64,000 bases of DNA from Pseudomonas parafulva (GCF_000800255.1 NZ_CP009747.1:2542001-2606000); one strand, 5' to 3'. Positions 18,925 to 28,611 are shown, counted from the first letter of the stretch. Numbers and translations are program-made. The notes: generated by a model from the sequence alone, not told the origin.

Positions 18925-19806
18925 TCAGTTGTGTGTGATGTTCATCTGCTTGACCGCGCCACTGGCGATCAGCTCGGCCAGCTCGGCAACGTCGAGCAAG
19001 GCGCACATGTGTTCGATGACCGTGCCCGCCAGCCAGGGGCGCTGACCGCGCTGGCTGCGCCATTTGATTTCCTGAGGGTCCAGGCGCAGCGAGCGGCTGA
19101 CCTGATGCACGGCCAGGCCCCACTCGTAGCCCTGCACCGAAATCACGTAGTGCAGGCCTTGGCGGAAGTCGTCGCGGTAGCGGTCGGGCATCACCCAACG
19201 CGCGGTGTCCAACACCTTGAGGTTACCGGCCTGGCACGTGAGGATGCCGAGGAACCAGTCGGGCTGGCCGAACAGCGGCGTCAACTCCTGCCCTTCCAGG
19301 CTGTAGATCGAGCCCAGGCACACCAGCGGCACCGCCAGGGTCAGCCCGGCGACGTCGAACAGCAGGCACTCGAACGGCTCCGCCGCCCAGGCCGGACGAC
19401 CGTCGACGGTGGCGGGGGGCACCGGCGCGCCAGGCGCCGGCAAGTGCACATCGACCAGCGGCGCGACGGGCTCGACGACCTGCGCTTGGCGCGTGGTGTC
19501 CGCGGCCAATTCACTGGCCTGAACCGGCGACGCGTCGTCCACGCTGACGTCGGTTTCAGGCGGCAGCACCGTAGGCAGAACGCGCGGCGCGGGCTCGGCG
19601 TAGGGCCGGGGCTCGACGGGACGGCGCGCATCGCGGGCCTGCTCTTCACGCACGGCAGCGGCAAATTCGTCGCTGGGGGCTTGTTCGAGCGCTGGCGCAC
19701 TCGCTTCGGGCAATTCTTCGAACTCGGTGGCGTCCTGCAGCAGGCCATCGAGATAGGATTGCAACGCCAGTTGCGGCTTGCTGGTGATCTGTGGAGCGTG
19801 ATTCAT
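18925..19806 (-). CDS. parP: ParP: proline-rich protein with C-terminal CheW-like domain
   Basis: 293 residues. The N-terminal ~150 residues are acidic, Ala/Pro-rich and look disordered (APSDEFAAAVREEQARDARR, PRPYAEPAPRVLPTVLPP). The C-terminal ~135 form a divergent CheW-like domain (ECLLFDVAGLTLAVPLVCLGS, WFLGILTCQAGNLKVLDTARW). This layout and the 1-nt overlap with the ParA-like gene match ParP, which in Vibrio binds CheA and ParC and holds arrays at the pole. The ATG at 19806 is set by the overlap; the longer frame shadows parC. Confidence 0.8.
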   Translation of the reverse strand: MNHAPQITSKPQLALQSYLDGLLQDATEFEELPEASAPALEQAPSDEFAAAVREEQARDARRPVEPRPYAEPAPRVLPTVLPPETDVSVDDASPVQASELAADTTRQAQVVEPVAPLVDVHLPAPGAPVPPATVDGRPAWAAEPFECLLFDVAGLTLAVPLVCLGSIYSLEGQELTPLFGQPDWFLGILTCQAGNLKVLDTARWVMPDRYRDDFRQGLHYVISVQGYEWGLAVHQVSRSLRLDPQEIKWRSQRGQRPWLAGTVIEHMCALLDVAELAELIASGAVKQMNITHN

Positions 19807-20594
19807 CAGGCCACCTGCAGGGCGTTGCGGTAAGAGAGCAGGTGCTTGAGCAGCGCCCGGTATGCGGTGACGCCACGGCTCTTGCCGTCGAACTGCGAGG
19901 GCGTGACGCCATTGCGACTGGCATCGCGCAGGCGCGTGTCGACCGGAATATAGCCCTGCCAGACCTGCTCGCCATAGGTGTCGCGCAAAAGCTTCAAGGT
20001 GCCGAGCGAGGCTTGCGTGCGGCGGTCGAACAGCGTTGGCACGATCTGATAAGGCAGCGCCTGCTTGCGCGAGCGGTTGATCATGGCCAGGGTGCCGACC
20101 ATGCGCTCCAGGCCCTTGACCGCAAGAAACTCGGTTTGCACCGGAATCACCAACTGCTGGCTGGCCGCCAGCGCGTTGACCATCAGTACGCCGAGCAGCG
20201 GCGGGCTGTCGATCAGGGCAAAGTCGAAATCCTGCCACAGCTGCGCCAGACTCTTGGCGATCACCAGGCCCAGGCCGTTCTGCCCGGGCGACTGACGCTC
20301 GAGCACGGCCAGCGCCGTGCTCGAGGGCAGCAGCGAGATCCGCTCGTGGCTGGTGGGCAGCAGCAACTGCCCCGGCAGGCCCTCGGGCACGCCGCCCTTG
20401 TGCAGGAACAAGTCGTAGCAGCTGTGCTCGAGTACGTCGGGATTGTGCCCGAAATAGCTGGTCATCGAACCGTGCGGGTCGAGGTCGACGACGACCACGC
20501 GCTTGCCCGCCTCGGCCAGCAGACCGGCCAGAGCGATGGTAGTGGTGGTCTTGCCGACACCACCTTTTTGATTGGCTACTGCCCAGACTCTCAT
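19806..20594 (-). CDS. parC: ParA-family ATPase ParC for polar chemotaxis arrays
   Basis: A 262-residue ParA/Soj-type ATPase with a deviant Walker A at the N-terminus (NQKGGVGKTTTTIALAG) and Walker A' in VVVVDLDPHGSMTSYF. It has no DNA-binding N-terminal extension. It sits between motD and parP in the che operon, so it is taken as ParC, which positions chemotaxis arrays at the flagellated pole, and not as the chromosomal Soj. Database names such as 'chromosome partitioning protein' would be misleading. Confidence 0.82.
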   Translation of the reverse strand: MRVWAVANQKGGVGKTTTTIALAGLLAEAGKRVVVVDLDPHGSMTSYFGHNPDVLEHSCYDLFLHKGGVPEGLPGQLLLPTSHERISLLPSSTALAVLERQSPGQNGLGLVIAKSLAQLWQDFDFALIDSPPLLGVLMVNALAASQQLVIPVQTEFLAVKGLERMVGTLAMINRSRKQALPYQIVPTLFDRRTQASLGTLKLLRDTYGEQVWQGYIPVDTRLRDASRNGVTPSQFDGKSRGVTAYRALLKHLLSYRNALQVA

Positions 20595-20642
20595 CGTGCG
20601 TTGCTTCCTCCCGACATGGGCGCAGGTCCCTGCGGGAACGGT

Positions 20643-21530
20643 CTATAAATTCGGTGACGGAGATTTGACGGGATCGCGCCCGGCCGTCGTGGCTGGCGAA
20701 GCTGGTGCACTTTGTGTGCCAGCACGGCGCAATGCCGCGTCCGGCGTGGCATTGGCCGTGCCCGAACCGGTCAGGCTGCGGCGCACTTCCAGGTTGCGCG
20801 AGATCACCAGCACCACCCGGCGATTGCGCGCACGGCCATCGGCGCTGTCATTGCTGGCCACCGGCTGGTATTCGCCATAGCCCACCGAGGCCATGCGCGC
20901 CGGGTCCACCCCGTCCATCGCCAGCAGGCGTACGATGCTCGCCGCGCGCGCCGAGGACAGCTCCCAGTTGGTCGGATACTGCGCGGTACGGATCGGCAGG
21001 TTGTCGGTGAAGCCTTCGACATGCACTGGGTTGGCGAACGGTTTGAGGATCTTGGCCACCTTGTCGATGATCTCGAAGGCGGTATCGCTGGGCATGGCAT
21101 CGCCGCTGCCGAACAGCAACGCCGAGTTGAGCTCGATCTCGATCCACAGCTCGTTGCCACGCACGGTCATCTGGTTGGAACCGATCAGGTCGCCGAAGGC
21201 AGCGCCGATCTCGTCACTGATGGTTTTCAACGCATCAGCGCTGCTCTGGCCGAGACCGGCATCGACCTGGTCGCTGTCCTTGATCAACGGCTCGGCAGGC
21301 TTGACCGTCAGTGGACGCTCGTCGCCGATGGGAATCGGCCGCAGGCTGCGCTCGGGGTCGTTGAAGACCCCGACCAGCGCCTGGGAAATCACCTTGTACT
21401 TGCCTTCGTTGATCGAGGAAATCGAGTACATCACCACGAAGAAGGCGAACAGCAAGGTGATGAAGTCGGCGTACGAGACCAGCCAACGCTCATGGTTCTC
21501 GTGCTCCTCGGTATGACGGCGACGGCGCAT
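20643..21530 (-). CDS. motD: Flagellar stator protein MotD (MotB-like)
   Basis: 295 residues. The single membrane helix begins WLVSYADFITLLFAFFVVMY and carries the proton-carrying Asp22. The C-terminal OmpA-like peptidoglycan-binding domain is clear (VEGFTDNLPIRTAQYPTNWELSSARA, RNRRVVLVISR). With MotC it forms one of the two stator sets of Pseudomonas. It lies 3 nt downstream of motC. Confidence 0.93.
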   Translation of the reverse strand: MRRRRHTEEHENHERWLVSYADFITLLFAFFVVMYSISSINEGKYKVISQALVGVFNDPERSLRPIPIGDERPLTVKPAEPLIKDSDQVDAGLGQSSADALKTISDEIGAAFGDLIGSNQMTVRGNELWIEIELNSALLFGSGDAMPSDTAFEIIDKVAKILKPFANPVHVEGFTDNLPIRTAQYPTNWELSSARAASIVRLLAMDGVDPARMASVGYGEYQPVASNDSADGRARNRRVVLVISRNLEVRRSLTGSGTANATPDAALRRAGTQSAPASPATTAGRDPVKSPSPNL

Positions 21531-21533
21531 GGT

Positions 21534-22274
21534 CTACTCCATGAAGCCTTGCAGCTTGAGCTCGATGGAACGCGGGTTCTCGCCTTCGGCGATCGACAGC
21601 AGCCCCTCCAGCAGCATCTCGCGGTAGCGCGACTGGCGCAGGACGATGGCCTTGAGCTTGTTGGCCACCGGCAGCAGCACCAGGTTGGCGCTGGCCACGC
21701 CGTAGATGGTGGCGACGAAGGCCACGGCGATGCCATTGCCCAGTTGCGACGGATCGGCCAGGTTGCCCATCACATGGATCAGGCCCATGACCGCACCGAT
21801 GATGCCGATGGTCGGCGCATAGCCGCCCATGCTTTCGAAGACCTTGGCAGCCTGGATATCGCGGCTTTCCTGGGTGAGAAAATCCACCTCCAGAATGCTG
21901 CGGATCGACTCCGGTTCGGCGCCATCGACCAGCAACTGCAACCCTTTGCGGGCATAGGGGTCAGGTTCGGCATCGGCCACGCCTTCCAGGCCCAGCAGGC
22001 CTTCCTTGCGCGCGGTCAGGCTCCAGTTGACCACCCGGTCGATGCCACCGGCCAGGTCCACGCGCGGTGGAAACAGGATCCAGCGCAGAATCTGCAGCGC
22101 ACGCTTGAACGCCGACAGCGGCGACTGCAGCAGCGCTGCGGCCAGGGTACCGCCCAGCACGATCAGCCCGGCAGGTCCGTTGAGCAAGGCACCGACATGG
22201 CCACCTTCAAGGAAATTGCCGCCGACGATGGCGACGAACGCCAGGATCAGGCCGATGAGGCTGAGCACGTCCAT
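21534..22274 (-). CDS. motC: Flagellar stator protein MotC (MotA-like)
   Basis: A 246-residue proton-channel stator subunit with four hydrophobic segments, including GLILAFVAIVGGNFLEGG at the N-terminus and APTIGIIGAVMGLIHVMGNL followed by GNGIAVAFVATIYGVASAN. The start at 22274 shares one base with the cheB stop (TGATG), so translation is coupled. Confidence 0.93.
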   Translation of the reverse strand: MDVLSLIGLILAFVAIVGGNFLEGGHVGALLNGPAGLIVLGGTLAAALLQSPLSAFKRALQILRWILFPPRVDLAGGIDRVVNWSLTARKEGLLGLEGVADAEPDPYARKGLQLLVDGAEPESIRSILEVDFLTQESRDIQAAKVFESMGGYAPTIGIIGAVMGLIHVMGNLADPSQLGNGIAVAFVATIYGVASANLVLLPVANKLKAIVLRQSRYREMLLEGLLSIAEGENPRSIELKLQGFME

Positions 22275-23401
22275 CAGACGCAGGCCTCGACCAGGTGGCG
22301 CCCGATGTCGTCCAGGCTGTATACCGCATCGGCGAGGTTGGCCTTGACGATGGCCATGGGCATGCCATAGATCACGCAACTGGCCTCGTCCTGGGCCCAT
22401 ACGGTGCTGCCGCCCTGCTTGAGCAGGCGCGCCCCTTCGCGGCCATCGGCGCCCATGCCGGTGAGCACCACCGAGAGCACCTTGTCGCCGTAGGTCTTGG
22501 CTGCCGAACCGAAGGTGATGTCCACACACGGCTTGTAGTTCAGGCGCTCGTCGCCAGGCAGGATCTTCACCGTGCCACGGCCATCGACCATCATCTGCTT
22601 GCCACCGGGCGCCAGCAGCGCCAGGCCAGGACGCAGCACGTCACCGTCCTCGGCTTCCTTGACGCTGATCTTGCACAGCTTGTCGAGACGCTCGGCGAAG
22701 GCCTTGGTGAAGGCGGCAGGCATATGCTGGATCAGCACGATCGGGGCCGGGAAGCTGGCCGGCAGTTGCGTCAGCACCCGTTGCAGGGCCACCGGGCCGC
22801 CGGTGGAGGTGCCGATGGCGACCAGCTTGTAGGGTTTGCGCTTGGGCGCCGGCGAGTGGCTGGCCGCCGGCGCGCTCGGACGTGTCGGGGCGGCACTGCG
22901 AACGGGCGCAGGGCTGCTGGCGACACTGCTCGGCGCTGAGCTGCTGCTCGGCGCGCTGGTCGCCGGGCTGGGCGTCGGGCTGGAGAAGCTGCTGAAACGG
23001 CGGTTGCTGCGGGAAATGGTATGCACCTTCTCGCACAGCATCTGCTTGACCTTGTCGGGGTTGCGCGAGATGTCCTCGAAGTTCTTCGGCAGGTAGTCCA
23101 CGGCGCCAGCGTCCAGCGCATCGAGGGTCACGCGCGCGCCTTCGTGGGTCAGCGAAGAGAACATCAGGACCGGGGTCGGACAGCGCTGCATGATATGACG
23201 CACGGCCGTGATGCCATCCATCATCGGCATCTCGTAGTCCATGGTGATCACATCGGGCTTGAGTGCCAGCGCCTGGTCGATCGCTTCCTTGCCGTTGGTC
23301 GCGGTGCCTACGACCTGGATGGTCGGGTCCGCCGAGAGGATTTCAGAGACACGGCGGCGGAAGAAACCGGAATCATCCACCACCAGGACCTTGACTGCCA
23401 T
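22274..23401 (-). CDS. cheB: Chemotaxis methylesterase CheB
   Basis: 375 residues: N-terminal receiver domain ([13 protein letters not shown], phospho-Asp in [14 protein letters not shown]), a Ser/Pro/Ala-rich linker (about 135-185) and a C-terminal methylesterase with catalytic segments [17 protein letters not shown] and [10 protein letters not shown]. It demethylates receptor glutamates for adaptation. The ATG at 23401 has GGAG 5 nt upstream and is preferred over a GTG six bases earlier. Confidence 0.94.
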   Translation of the reverse strand: MAVKVLVVDDSGFFRRRVSEILSADPTIQVVGTATNGKEAIDQALALKPDVITMDYEMPMMDGITAVRHIMQRCPTPVLMFSSLTHEGARVTLDALDAGAVDYLPKNFEDISRNPDKVKQMLCEKVHTISRSNRRFSSFSSPTPSPATSAPSSSSAPSSVASSPAPVRSAAPTRPSAPAASHSPAPKRKPYKLVAIGTSTGGPVALQRVLTQLPASFPAPIVLIQHMPAAFTKAFAERLDKLCKISVKEAEDGDVLRPGLALLAPGGKQMMVDGRGTVKILPGDERLNYKPCVDITFGSAAKTYGDKVLSVVLTGMGADGREGARLLKQGGSTVWAQDEASCVIYGMPMAIVKANLADAVYSLDDIGRHLVEACV

Positions 23402-23446
23402 AAACACTCCATTAGACGGCGCAACCGCCAGGTCGCGCCGCCGAAA

Positions 23447-25666
23447 TCAAATACGCCGGGCGGCGTAACGCTTGAGCATGCTCGGAACGTCGAGGATCAG
23501 CGCGATACGACCGTCGCCGGTGATGGTGGCGCCGGACATGCCCGGAGTGCCCTGGAGCATCTTGCCCAATGGCTTGATCACCACCTCTTCCTGGCCCACC
23601 AACTGGTCGACCACGAAGCCGATGCGCTGGGTGCCGACCGACAGGATCACCACGTGCCCTTCGAGTTGCTCCTCATGTTGCTGGTCCTGGACCAGCCAAC
23701 GCTTGAGGTAGAACAACGGCAGCGCCTTGTCGCGCACGATCACCACTTCCTGGCCATCGACCACGTTGGTGCGCGACAGGTCCAGGTGGAAGATCTCGTT
23801 GACGTTGACCAGCGGGAAGGCGAAGGCCTGGTTGGCCAGCATCACCATCAGCGTCGGCATGATCGCCAGGGTCAGCGGCACCTTGATCACGATCTTCGAG
23901 CCCTGGCCCTTGGCCGAGAAGATGTTGATCGAGCCGTTGAGCTGGGAAATCTTGGTCTTGACCACGTCCATGCCGACACCGCGGCCAGACACGTCGGAGA
24001 TCTCGGTCTTGGTCGAGAAGCCCGGGGCGAAGATCAGGTTGTAGCAGTCCGACTCGCTCAGGCGGTCGGCCGCGTCCTTGTCCATCAGGCCCTTTTCCAC
24101 GGCCTTGGCGCGCAGCACGTTGGGGTCCATGCCCTTGCCGTCGTCGGAGATCGACAAGAGGATATGGTCGCCCTCCTGCTCGGCCGACAGCACCACCCGA
24201 CCGGTGCGCGCCTTGCCGGACGCCTCGCGCTCCTCGGGGGTCTCGACGCCGTGGTCGACGGCGTTGCGCACCAAGTGCACCAACGGGTCGGCGAGGGCCT
24301 CGACCAGGTTCTTGTCCAGGTCGGTCTCTTCGCCGACCAGTTCCAGGTTGATCTCTTTCTTGAGCTGGCGGGCGAGGTCGCGAACCAGGCGCGGGAAGCG
24401 GCCGAAGACTTTCTTGATCGGCTGCATGCGCGTCTTCATGACCGCGGTCTGCAGGTCGGCGGTGACCACGTCGAGGTTCGACACGGCCTTGGACATGGCC
24501 TCGTCGCCGCTGTTCAGGCCCAGGCGCACCAGGCGGTTACGCACCAGCACCAGTTCGCCGACCATGTTCATGATCTCGTCCAGGCGTGCCGTATCGACGC
24601 GCACCGTGGTTTCCGCTTCGCTGGCGCCATGCTTGTCGGCGGCCGGCGCCGCAGCGCGTGCCGGGGCGGCGGCAGCGGGCTTGGCGGCGGCGGCCGGTGC
24701 AGGCTTGGCCACCGGCTTGCTTTCAGCCTTGGCCGCAGGCGTTGGTGCCACAGCAGTCGCAGCAGCAGGTGCCTCGGCAGCTACGGCGTCACCGCTGAAC
24801 TTGCCTTTGCCGTGCAACTGGTCCAGCAGCGCTTCGAATTCGTGGTCGGTGATGTGCTCGCCGGCAGGCTCGGCGGCGGGCGCGCCGGCGGCGGCTTCAG
24901 CCTTGGGCAGCCCATCGGCGGCGAAGGTACCCTTGCCGTGCAATTGGTCGAGTAGGGCCTCGAATTCGCTGTCGGTGATTTCGTCGCTGGCCGGCGATAC
25001 TGCCGCAGGCGTGTCGCTCTCGGCCACGTCCGGCGAGAACTGGCCCTTGCCATGCAACTGATCGAGCAGCGACTCGAATTCGGCGTCGGTGATTTCGTCG
25101 GCATTGCCGGAGGCAGCCTCGACCGGCGCCTGCTCGGCCGCTTCGGCCTGGGCCTTGACCGCATCCAGGGAGTCGAGCAACTGCTCGAACTCGGTATCGG
25201 TGATGTCTTCGCTGGCCGCTGGCGGCTCGACCGCCGCCGGCGCTTCGACCACGGCGGGCGCGGCGACATCCTCACCGGCAGGTTCGGCCAGGCGTGCCAG
25301 CGCTGCCAGCAGTTCCGGCGTGGCGGGGGTGATCTCGCTGCGCTCGCGGACCTGGCCGAACATGCTGTTGACCGTGTCCAGTGCTTCGAGCACCACATCC
25401 ATCAACTCGGCGTCGACCCGACGCTCACCCTTGCGCAGGATGTCGAAGACGTTCTCGGCAATGTGGCAGCACTCCACCAGCTCGTTGAGCTGGAGGAAGC
25501 CGGCGCCCCCTTTTACAGTGTGAAAACCGCGAAATATGGCGTTGAGCAGGTCCGCATCATCGGGCCGGCTTTCCAGCTCGACCAGTTGCTCGGACAGTTG
25601 CTCGAGGATTTCGCCGGCTTCTACCAGGAAATCCTGAAGGATTTCTTCATCGGCGCCGAAGCTCAT
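23447..25666 (-). CDS. cheA: Chemotaxis histidine kinase CheA
   Basis: A 739-residue kinase. The Hpt domain carries the phospho-His at residue 49 in FHTVKGGAGFL. A long linker (about 125-345) contains four copies of an ITDxEFExLLD motif. Then come dimerisation (TARLDEIMNMVGELVLVRNRL), HATPase (HLVRNAVDHGVETPEER, DDGKGMD, GRGVGMDVV) and C-terminal CheW-like domains. It phosphorylates CheY and CheB and docks to receptors through CheW. Confidence 0.95.
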   Translation of the reverse strand: MSFGADEEILQDFLVEAGEILEQLSEQLVELESRPDDADLLNAIFRGFHTVKGGAGFLQLNELVECCHIAENVFDILRKGERRVDAELMDVVLEALDTVNSMFGQVRERSEITPATPELLAALARLAEPAGEDVAAPAVVEAPAAVEPPAASEDITDTEFEQLLDSLDAVKAQAEAAEQAPVEAASGNADEITDAEFESLLDQLHGKGQFSPDVAESDTPAAVSPASDEITDSEFEALLDQLHGKGTFAADGLPKAEAAAGAPAAEPAGEHITDHEFEALLDQLHGKGKFSGDAVAAEAPAAATAVAPTPAAKAESKPVAKPAPAAAAKPAAAAPARAAAPAADKHGASEAETTVRVDTARLDEIMNMVGELVLVRNRLVRLGLNSGDEAMSKAVSNLDVVTADLQTAVMKTRMQPIKKVFGRFPRLVRDLARQLKKEINLELVGEETDLDKNLVEALADPLVHLVRNAVDHGVETPEEREASGKARTGRVVLSAEQEGDHILLSISDDGKGMDPNVLRAKAVEKGLMDKDAADRLSESDCYNLIFAPGFSTKTEISDVSGRGVGMDVVKTKISQLNGSINIFSAKGQGSKIVIKVPLTLAIMPTLMVMLANQAFAFPLVNVNEIFHLDLSRTNVVDGQEVVIVRDKALPLFYLKRWLVQDQQHEEQLEGHVVILSVGTQRIGFVVDQLVGQEEVVIKPLGKMLQGTPGMSGATITGDGRIALILDVPSMLKRYAARRI
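24797..25204 (-). repeat. Four-copy peptide repeat in the CheA linker
   Basis: Within cheA, residues 155-290 hold four copies of ITD-x-EFE-x-LLD, beginning at residues 155, 192, 230 and 272. The last three extend into QLHGKGxF. The spacing is 37-42 residues with Ala/Pro/Glu-rich stretches between. DNA copies differ at many codon positions, so the repeat is held at protein level. Confidence 0.85.
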
Positions 25667-25678
25667 TAAACGTGCTCC

Positions 25679-26482
25679 CTAAAAACCCAGGCTGGATAGC
25701 AGATCGTCGACATCGTCCTGACCGGACACGACGTCTTCACGCTTATCGGCATGAATCTGCGGACCTTCACCCCGGGCTGGATGTTTTTCTTCATCTTTTT
25801 CAGCACGCAATTGATCGTGGTCATGTTCGATACCGGCAAAGCGGTCGACTTGACTGGCCATCAACACGAGTTTGAGCAGATTGCTTTCGACCTCGGCGAC
25901 CAACGCGGTGACCCGCTTGATCACCTGCCCGGTCAGGTCTTGGTAGTCCTGGGCGAGCAGAATGTCGTTGAGGTGACCGGCCACCTTGCGGTTGCCTTCG
26001 GCGCTGTGCGTCAGGAAACCGTCGACGCGCTTGACCAACTCGCGAAACTCGGTGGCCGGCACTTCGCGACGCATGAAGCGCTGCCAATCGGCCGACAACG
26101 TCTGCGCCTCGGCCGACAGGTCGTTGAGCACGGGCGTGCTCTCCTCGACCAGGTCCATGGTGCGGTTGGCCGCGTTCTCGGTCAGGCGGACCACGTAGGA
26201 CAGCCGTTCGGTGGCGTCGGTGATCTGCGACACTTCCTCGGCCTGCGGCATGCGCGGGTCGATCTGGAAGCTGACGATGGCGCTGTGCAGCTCACGGGTC
26301 AGCTTGCCGACCTCTTGATACAAGCCACGGTCTCGGGTCTGGTTGAGCTGATGGATCAGCTGCACCGCCTCGCCGAACTGGCCGCGCTCAAGGCTCTGCA
26401 CCAGTTGTTCGGCATGCTTCTTCAGGGTCGACTCGAACTCCCCCAAAGAATCTTTTTTTGATTCCATAGCGCCCCCAGACAT
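25679..26482 (-). CDS. cheZ: CheY-phosphate phosphatase CheZ
   Basis: A 267-residue mostly helical protein. It has the CheZ four-helix region, with QDLTGQVIKRV as the active-site helix (catalytic Gln), and the C-terminal CheY-binding tail DDVDDLLSSLGF. It dephosphorylates CheY-P to reset the motor. Two ATGs are possible (26482 and 26467); a GGGGG precedes the second, so the shorter form beginning MESKKDSLGEF is also plausible. It starts 3 nt after cheY. Confidence 0.94.
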   Translation of the reverse strand: MSGGAMESKKDSLGEFESTLKKHAEQLVQSLERGQFGEAVQLIHQLNQTRDRGLYQEVGKLTRELHSAIVSFQIDPRMPQAEEVSQITDATERLSYVVRLTENAANRTMDLVEESTPVLNDLSAEAQTLSADWQRFMRREVPATEFRELVKRVDGFLTHSAEGNRKVAGHLNDILLAQDYQDLTGQVIKRVTALVAEVESNLLKLVLMASQVDRFAGIEHDHDQLRAEKDEEKHPARGEGPQIHADKREDVVSGQDDVDDLLSSLGF

Positions 26483-26485
26483 GCT

Positions 26486-26860
26486 TCAGCCGTTGACGCG
26501 TTCGAAGATCTTCTCGATCTTTTCTTTGAGCACCTGCGCGGTGAATGGCTTGACTACATAGCCGTTGACCCCGGCCTGAGCCGCTTCGATGATCTGCTCG
26601 CGCTTGGCCTCGGCCGTCACCATCAGCACGGGAATCCCCTTGAGCCGGTCGTGGGCGCGCACCTTGCGCAGCAGATCGATGCCGGACATGCCGGGCATGT
26701 TCCAGTCGGTCACCAGGAAGTCGTAGTGGCCACTTTCGAGCATCGGCAACGCCGTGACGCCGTCGTCGGCCTCTTCGGTGTTGGTGAAGCCCAGATCACG
26801 CAACAGGTTCTTGATGATCCGCCGCATCGTCGAGAAGTCGTCAACGATGAGGATTTTCAT
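26486..26860 (-). CDS. cheY: Chemotaxis response regulator CheY
   Basis: A 124-residue single receiver domain: acidic pair in [12 protein letters not shown], phospho-Asp52 in [11 protein letters not shown], Thr in MVTAEAK and Lys in YVVKPFTA. Phosphorylated by CheA, it binds FliM to change rotation. A TTG at 26872 lies 5 nt after a strong GGAGG, whereas the ATG at 26860 is about 17 nt away, so a 128-residue form starting at TTG is possible; the ATG is used here because homologues begin MKILIVDD. Confidence 0.94.
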   Translation of the reverse strand: MKILIVDDFSTMRRIIKNLLRDLGFTNTEEADDGVTALPMLESGHYDFLVTDWNMPGMSGIDLLRKVRAHDRLKGIPVLMVTAEAKREQIIEAAQAGVNGYVVKPFTAQVLKEKIEKIFERVNG

Positions 26861-26964
26861 GTCTTTGTTCAATTAGACCTCCAAGCAGTCTTAAACGCGC
26901 TCGTCTCACAAGCGCGCGCTCAATCAATTCGGCACCACGTACAACGACTGCAGCGAATCGGGGC

Positions 26965-27705
26965 TCAGCGTGCCCGCCATTCTCCCAGGCGGCTGCGCAG
27001 ACGCGCCGCGCACTGGCTGTGCAACTGGCTCACGCGCGATTCACTGACCCCCAGCACTTCCCCGATCTCCTTGAGGTTCAGTTCCTCGTCGTAGTACAGG
27101 GCCAGGACCAGACGCTCGCGCTCCGGCAGGTTGGCGATCGCATCGGTCAGCGCGGCCTGGAAGCGCTCGTCTTCCAGATCGCGCGACGGCTCGACCTGAC
27201 CACTGACCCCATCCTCGTGCAGCCCCTCGTGTTCGCCGTCCTGCAGCAGGTCGTCGAAACTGAACAGACGGCTGCCCAAGGTATCGTTCAGGATCCCGTA
27301 ATAATCGTCGAGACCCAATTGGAGTTCGGCAGCAACCTCGTGATCTTTAGCGTCACGACCGGTTCTTGCTTCGACGCAGCGAATCGCGTCGCTGACCATA
27401 CGCGTGTTGCGGTGCACCGAACGCGGCGCCCAGTCGCCCTTGCGCACCTCATCGAGCATCGCACCGCGGATGCGAATACCGGCGTAGGTCTCGAAGCTCG
27501 CGCCCTTGCTGGCGTCGTATTTGTTAGCCACCTCCAGCAAACCGATCATGCCGGCCTGGATCAGGTCTTCGACCTGCACGTTGGCCGGCAGGCGCGCCAG
27601 CAGATGGTAGGCAATACGCTTGACCAGCGGCGCATAGCGCTCGACCAGCTCGTATTGGGCGTCCTTGGAGGCTTTGCTGTACATCTTGAAACCGCTCGCG
27701 TTCAT
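26965..27705 (-). CDS. fliA: Flagellar sigma factor FliA (sigma-28)
   Basis: A 246-residue sigma factor with region 2 (YAPLVKRIAYHLLARLP, VEDLIQAGMIGLLEVANKYD, SFETYAGIRIRGAMLDEVR), region 3, and region 4 with HTH (LKEIGEVLGVSESRVSQLH). It directs RNA polymerase to late flagellar promoters such as the one before fliC. The start overlaps fleN by 4 nt. Confidence 0.95.
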   Translation of the reverse strand: MNASGFKMYSKASKDAQYELVERYAPLVKRIAYHLLARLPANVQVEDLIQAGMIGLLEVANKYDASKGASFETYAGIRIRGAMLDEVRKGDWAPRSVHRNTRMVSDAIRCVEARTGRDAKDHEVAAELQLGLDDYYGILNDTLGSRLFSFDDLLQDGEHEGLHEDGVSGQVEPSRDLEDERFQAALTDAIANLPERERLVLALYYDEELNLKEIGEVLGVSESRVSQLHSQCAARLRSRLGEWRAR

Positions 27706-28535
27706 AGCACCGGTCCCGCGCTGGTGGGTTGCACCAGGCGCTCGACGAAGAATTCCAGGTGGCCGCGCGGGTTGGCCGGCAACGGCCAGCTGTCGACCTT
27801 CTGCGCAATGGCTTTGAATGCCAGGGCGCACTTGGAGCGCGGGAACGCCTCGTAGACTGCGCGCTGCTTCTGTACCGCCTTGCGCACGCATTCGTCATAG
27901 GGCACGGCGCCGACGTACTGCAAGGCAACGTCGAGGAAGCGGTCGGTGACCTTGGTCAGCTTGGCGAACAGGTTGCGCCCTTCCTGCGGGCTCTGCGCCA
28001 TGTTGGCCAGGACGCGGAAGCGGTTCATGCCGTAATCGCGGTTGAGCAGCTTGATCAAGGCGTAGGCGTCGGTGATCGAGGTGGGCTCGTCGCACACCAC
28101 CAGCAGCACTTCCTGGGCGGCGCGCACGAAGCTGACCACCGAGTCACCGATGCCCGCAGCGGTGTCGATCACCAGCACATCGAGGTTGTCGCCGATTTCG
28201 CTGAACGCCTGAATCAGCCCGGCATGCTGTGCCGGCGCCAGGTGCACCATGCTCTGGGTGCCGGAGGCCGCTGGCACGATGCGCACACCGCCCGGCCCCT
28301 GCAGGAGCACATCGCGCAACTCGCAGCGCCCCTCGATGACGTCGGCCAGGGTGCGTTTGGGCGTGAGCCCCAGCAGCACATCGACGTTGGCCAGACCCAG
28401 GTCGGCGTCCAGCAACATGACCCGGCGGCCGAGCTCGGCCAGTGCCAGGGACAGGTTCACTGAAACGTTGGTCTTGCCGACGCCACCTTTGCCACCGGTG
28501 ACGGCGATCACCTGTACGGGATGCATGCTACCCAT
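27702..28535 (-). CDS. fleN: Flagellar number regulator FleN (FlhG)
   Basis: A 277-residue MinD/ParA-type ATPase (VTGGKGGVGKTNVSVN, LLDADLGLANVDVLLG, VLVIDTAAGIGDSV). FleN restrains FleQ activity and so limits flagellar number at the pole. The gene sits between flhF and fliA in the usual order. A second in-frame ATG three codons in (MHPVQVIAV) is possible. Confidence 0.94.
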   Translation of the reverse strand: MGSMHPVQVIAVTGGKGGVGKTNVSVNLSLALAELGRRVMLLDADLGLANVDVLLGLTPKRTLADVIEGRCELRDVLLQGPGGVRIVPAASGTQSMVHLAPAQHAGLIQAFSEIGDNLDVLVIDTAAGIGDSVVSFVRAAQEVLLVVCDEPTSITDAYALIKLLNRDYGMNRFRVLANMAQSPQEGRNLFAKLTKVTDRFLDVALQYVGAVPYDECVRKAVQKQRAVYEAFPRSKCALAFKAIAQKVDSWPLPANPRGHLEFFVERLVQPTSAGPVL

Positions 28536-28611
28536 GTCTGTTATTTACCTTGTCTCGCGTGGGACTTGCCCACTTGAAGGGTCGCTGTCGACTCCCGGGC
28601 GCCGTGCATCG

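Noticed and set aside
19806..20594. ParA-like gene as the chromosome-partitioning soj
   Set aside because: It sits between motD and parP in the che operon with no parB, so a chemotaxis-array role is more likely.
23021..24955. Plus-strand frame of 644 codons opposite cheB/cheA
   Set aside because: Low-complexity His/Gln/Val/Leu-rich antisense of well-supported genes.
24797..25204. CRISPR-like array from repeated GC-rich blocks
   Set aside because: The repeats are in-frame cheA peptide repeats with synonymous differences, not identical repeats with spacers.
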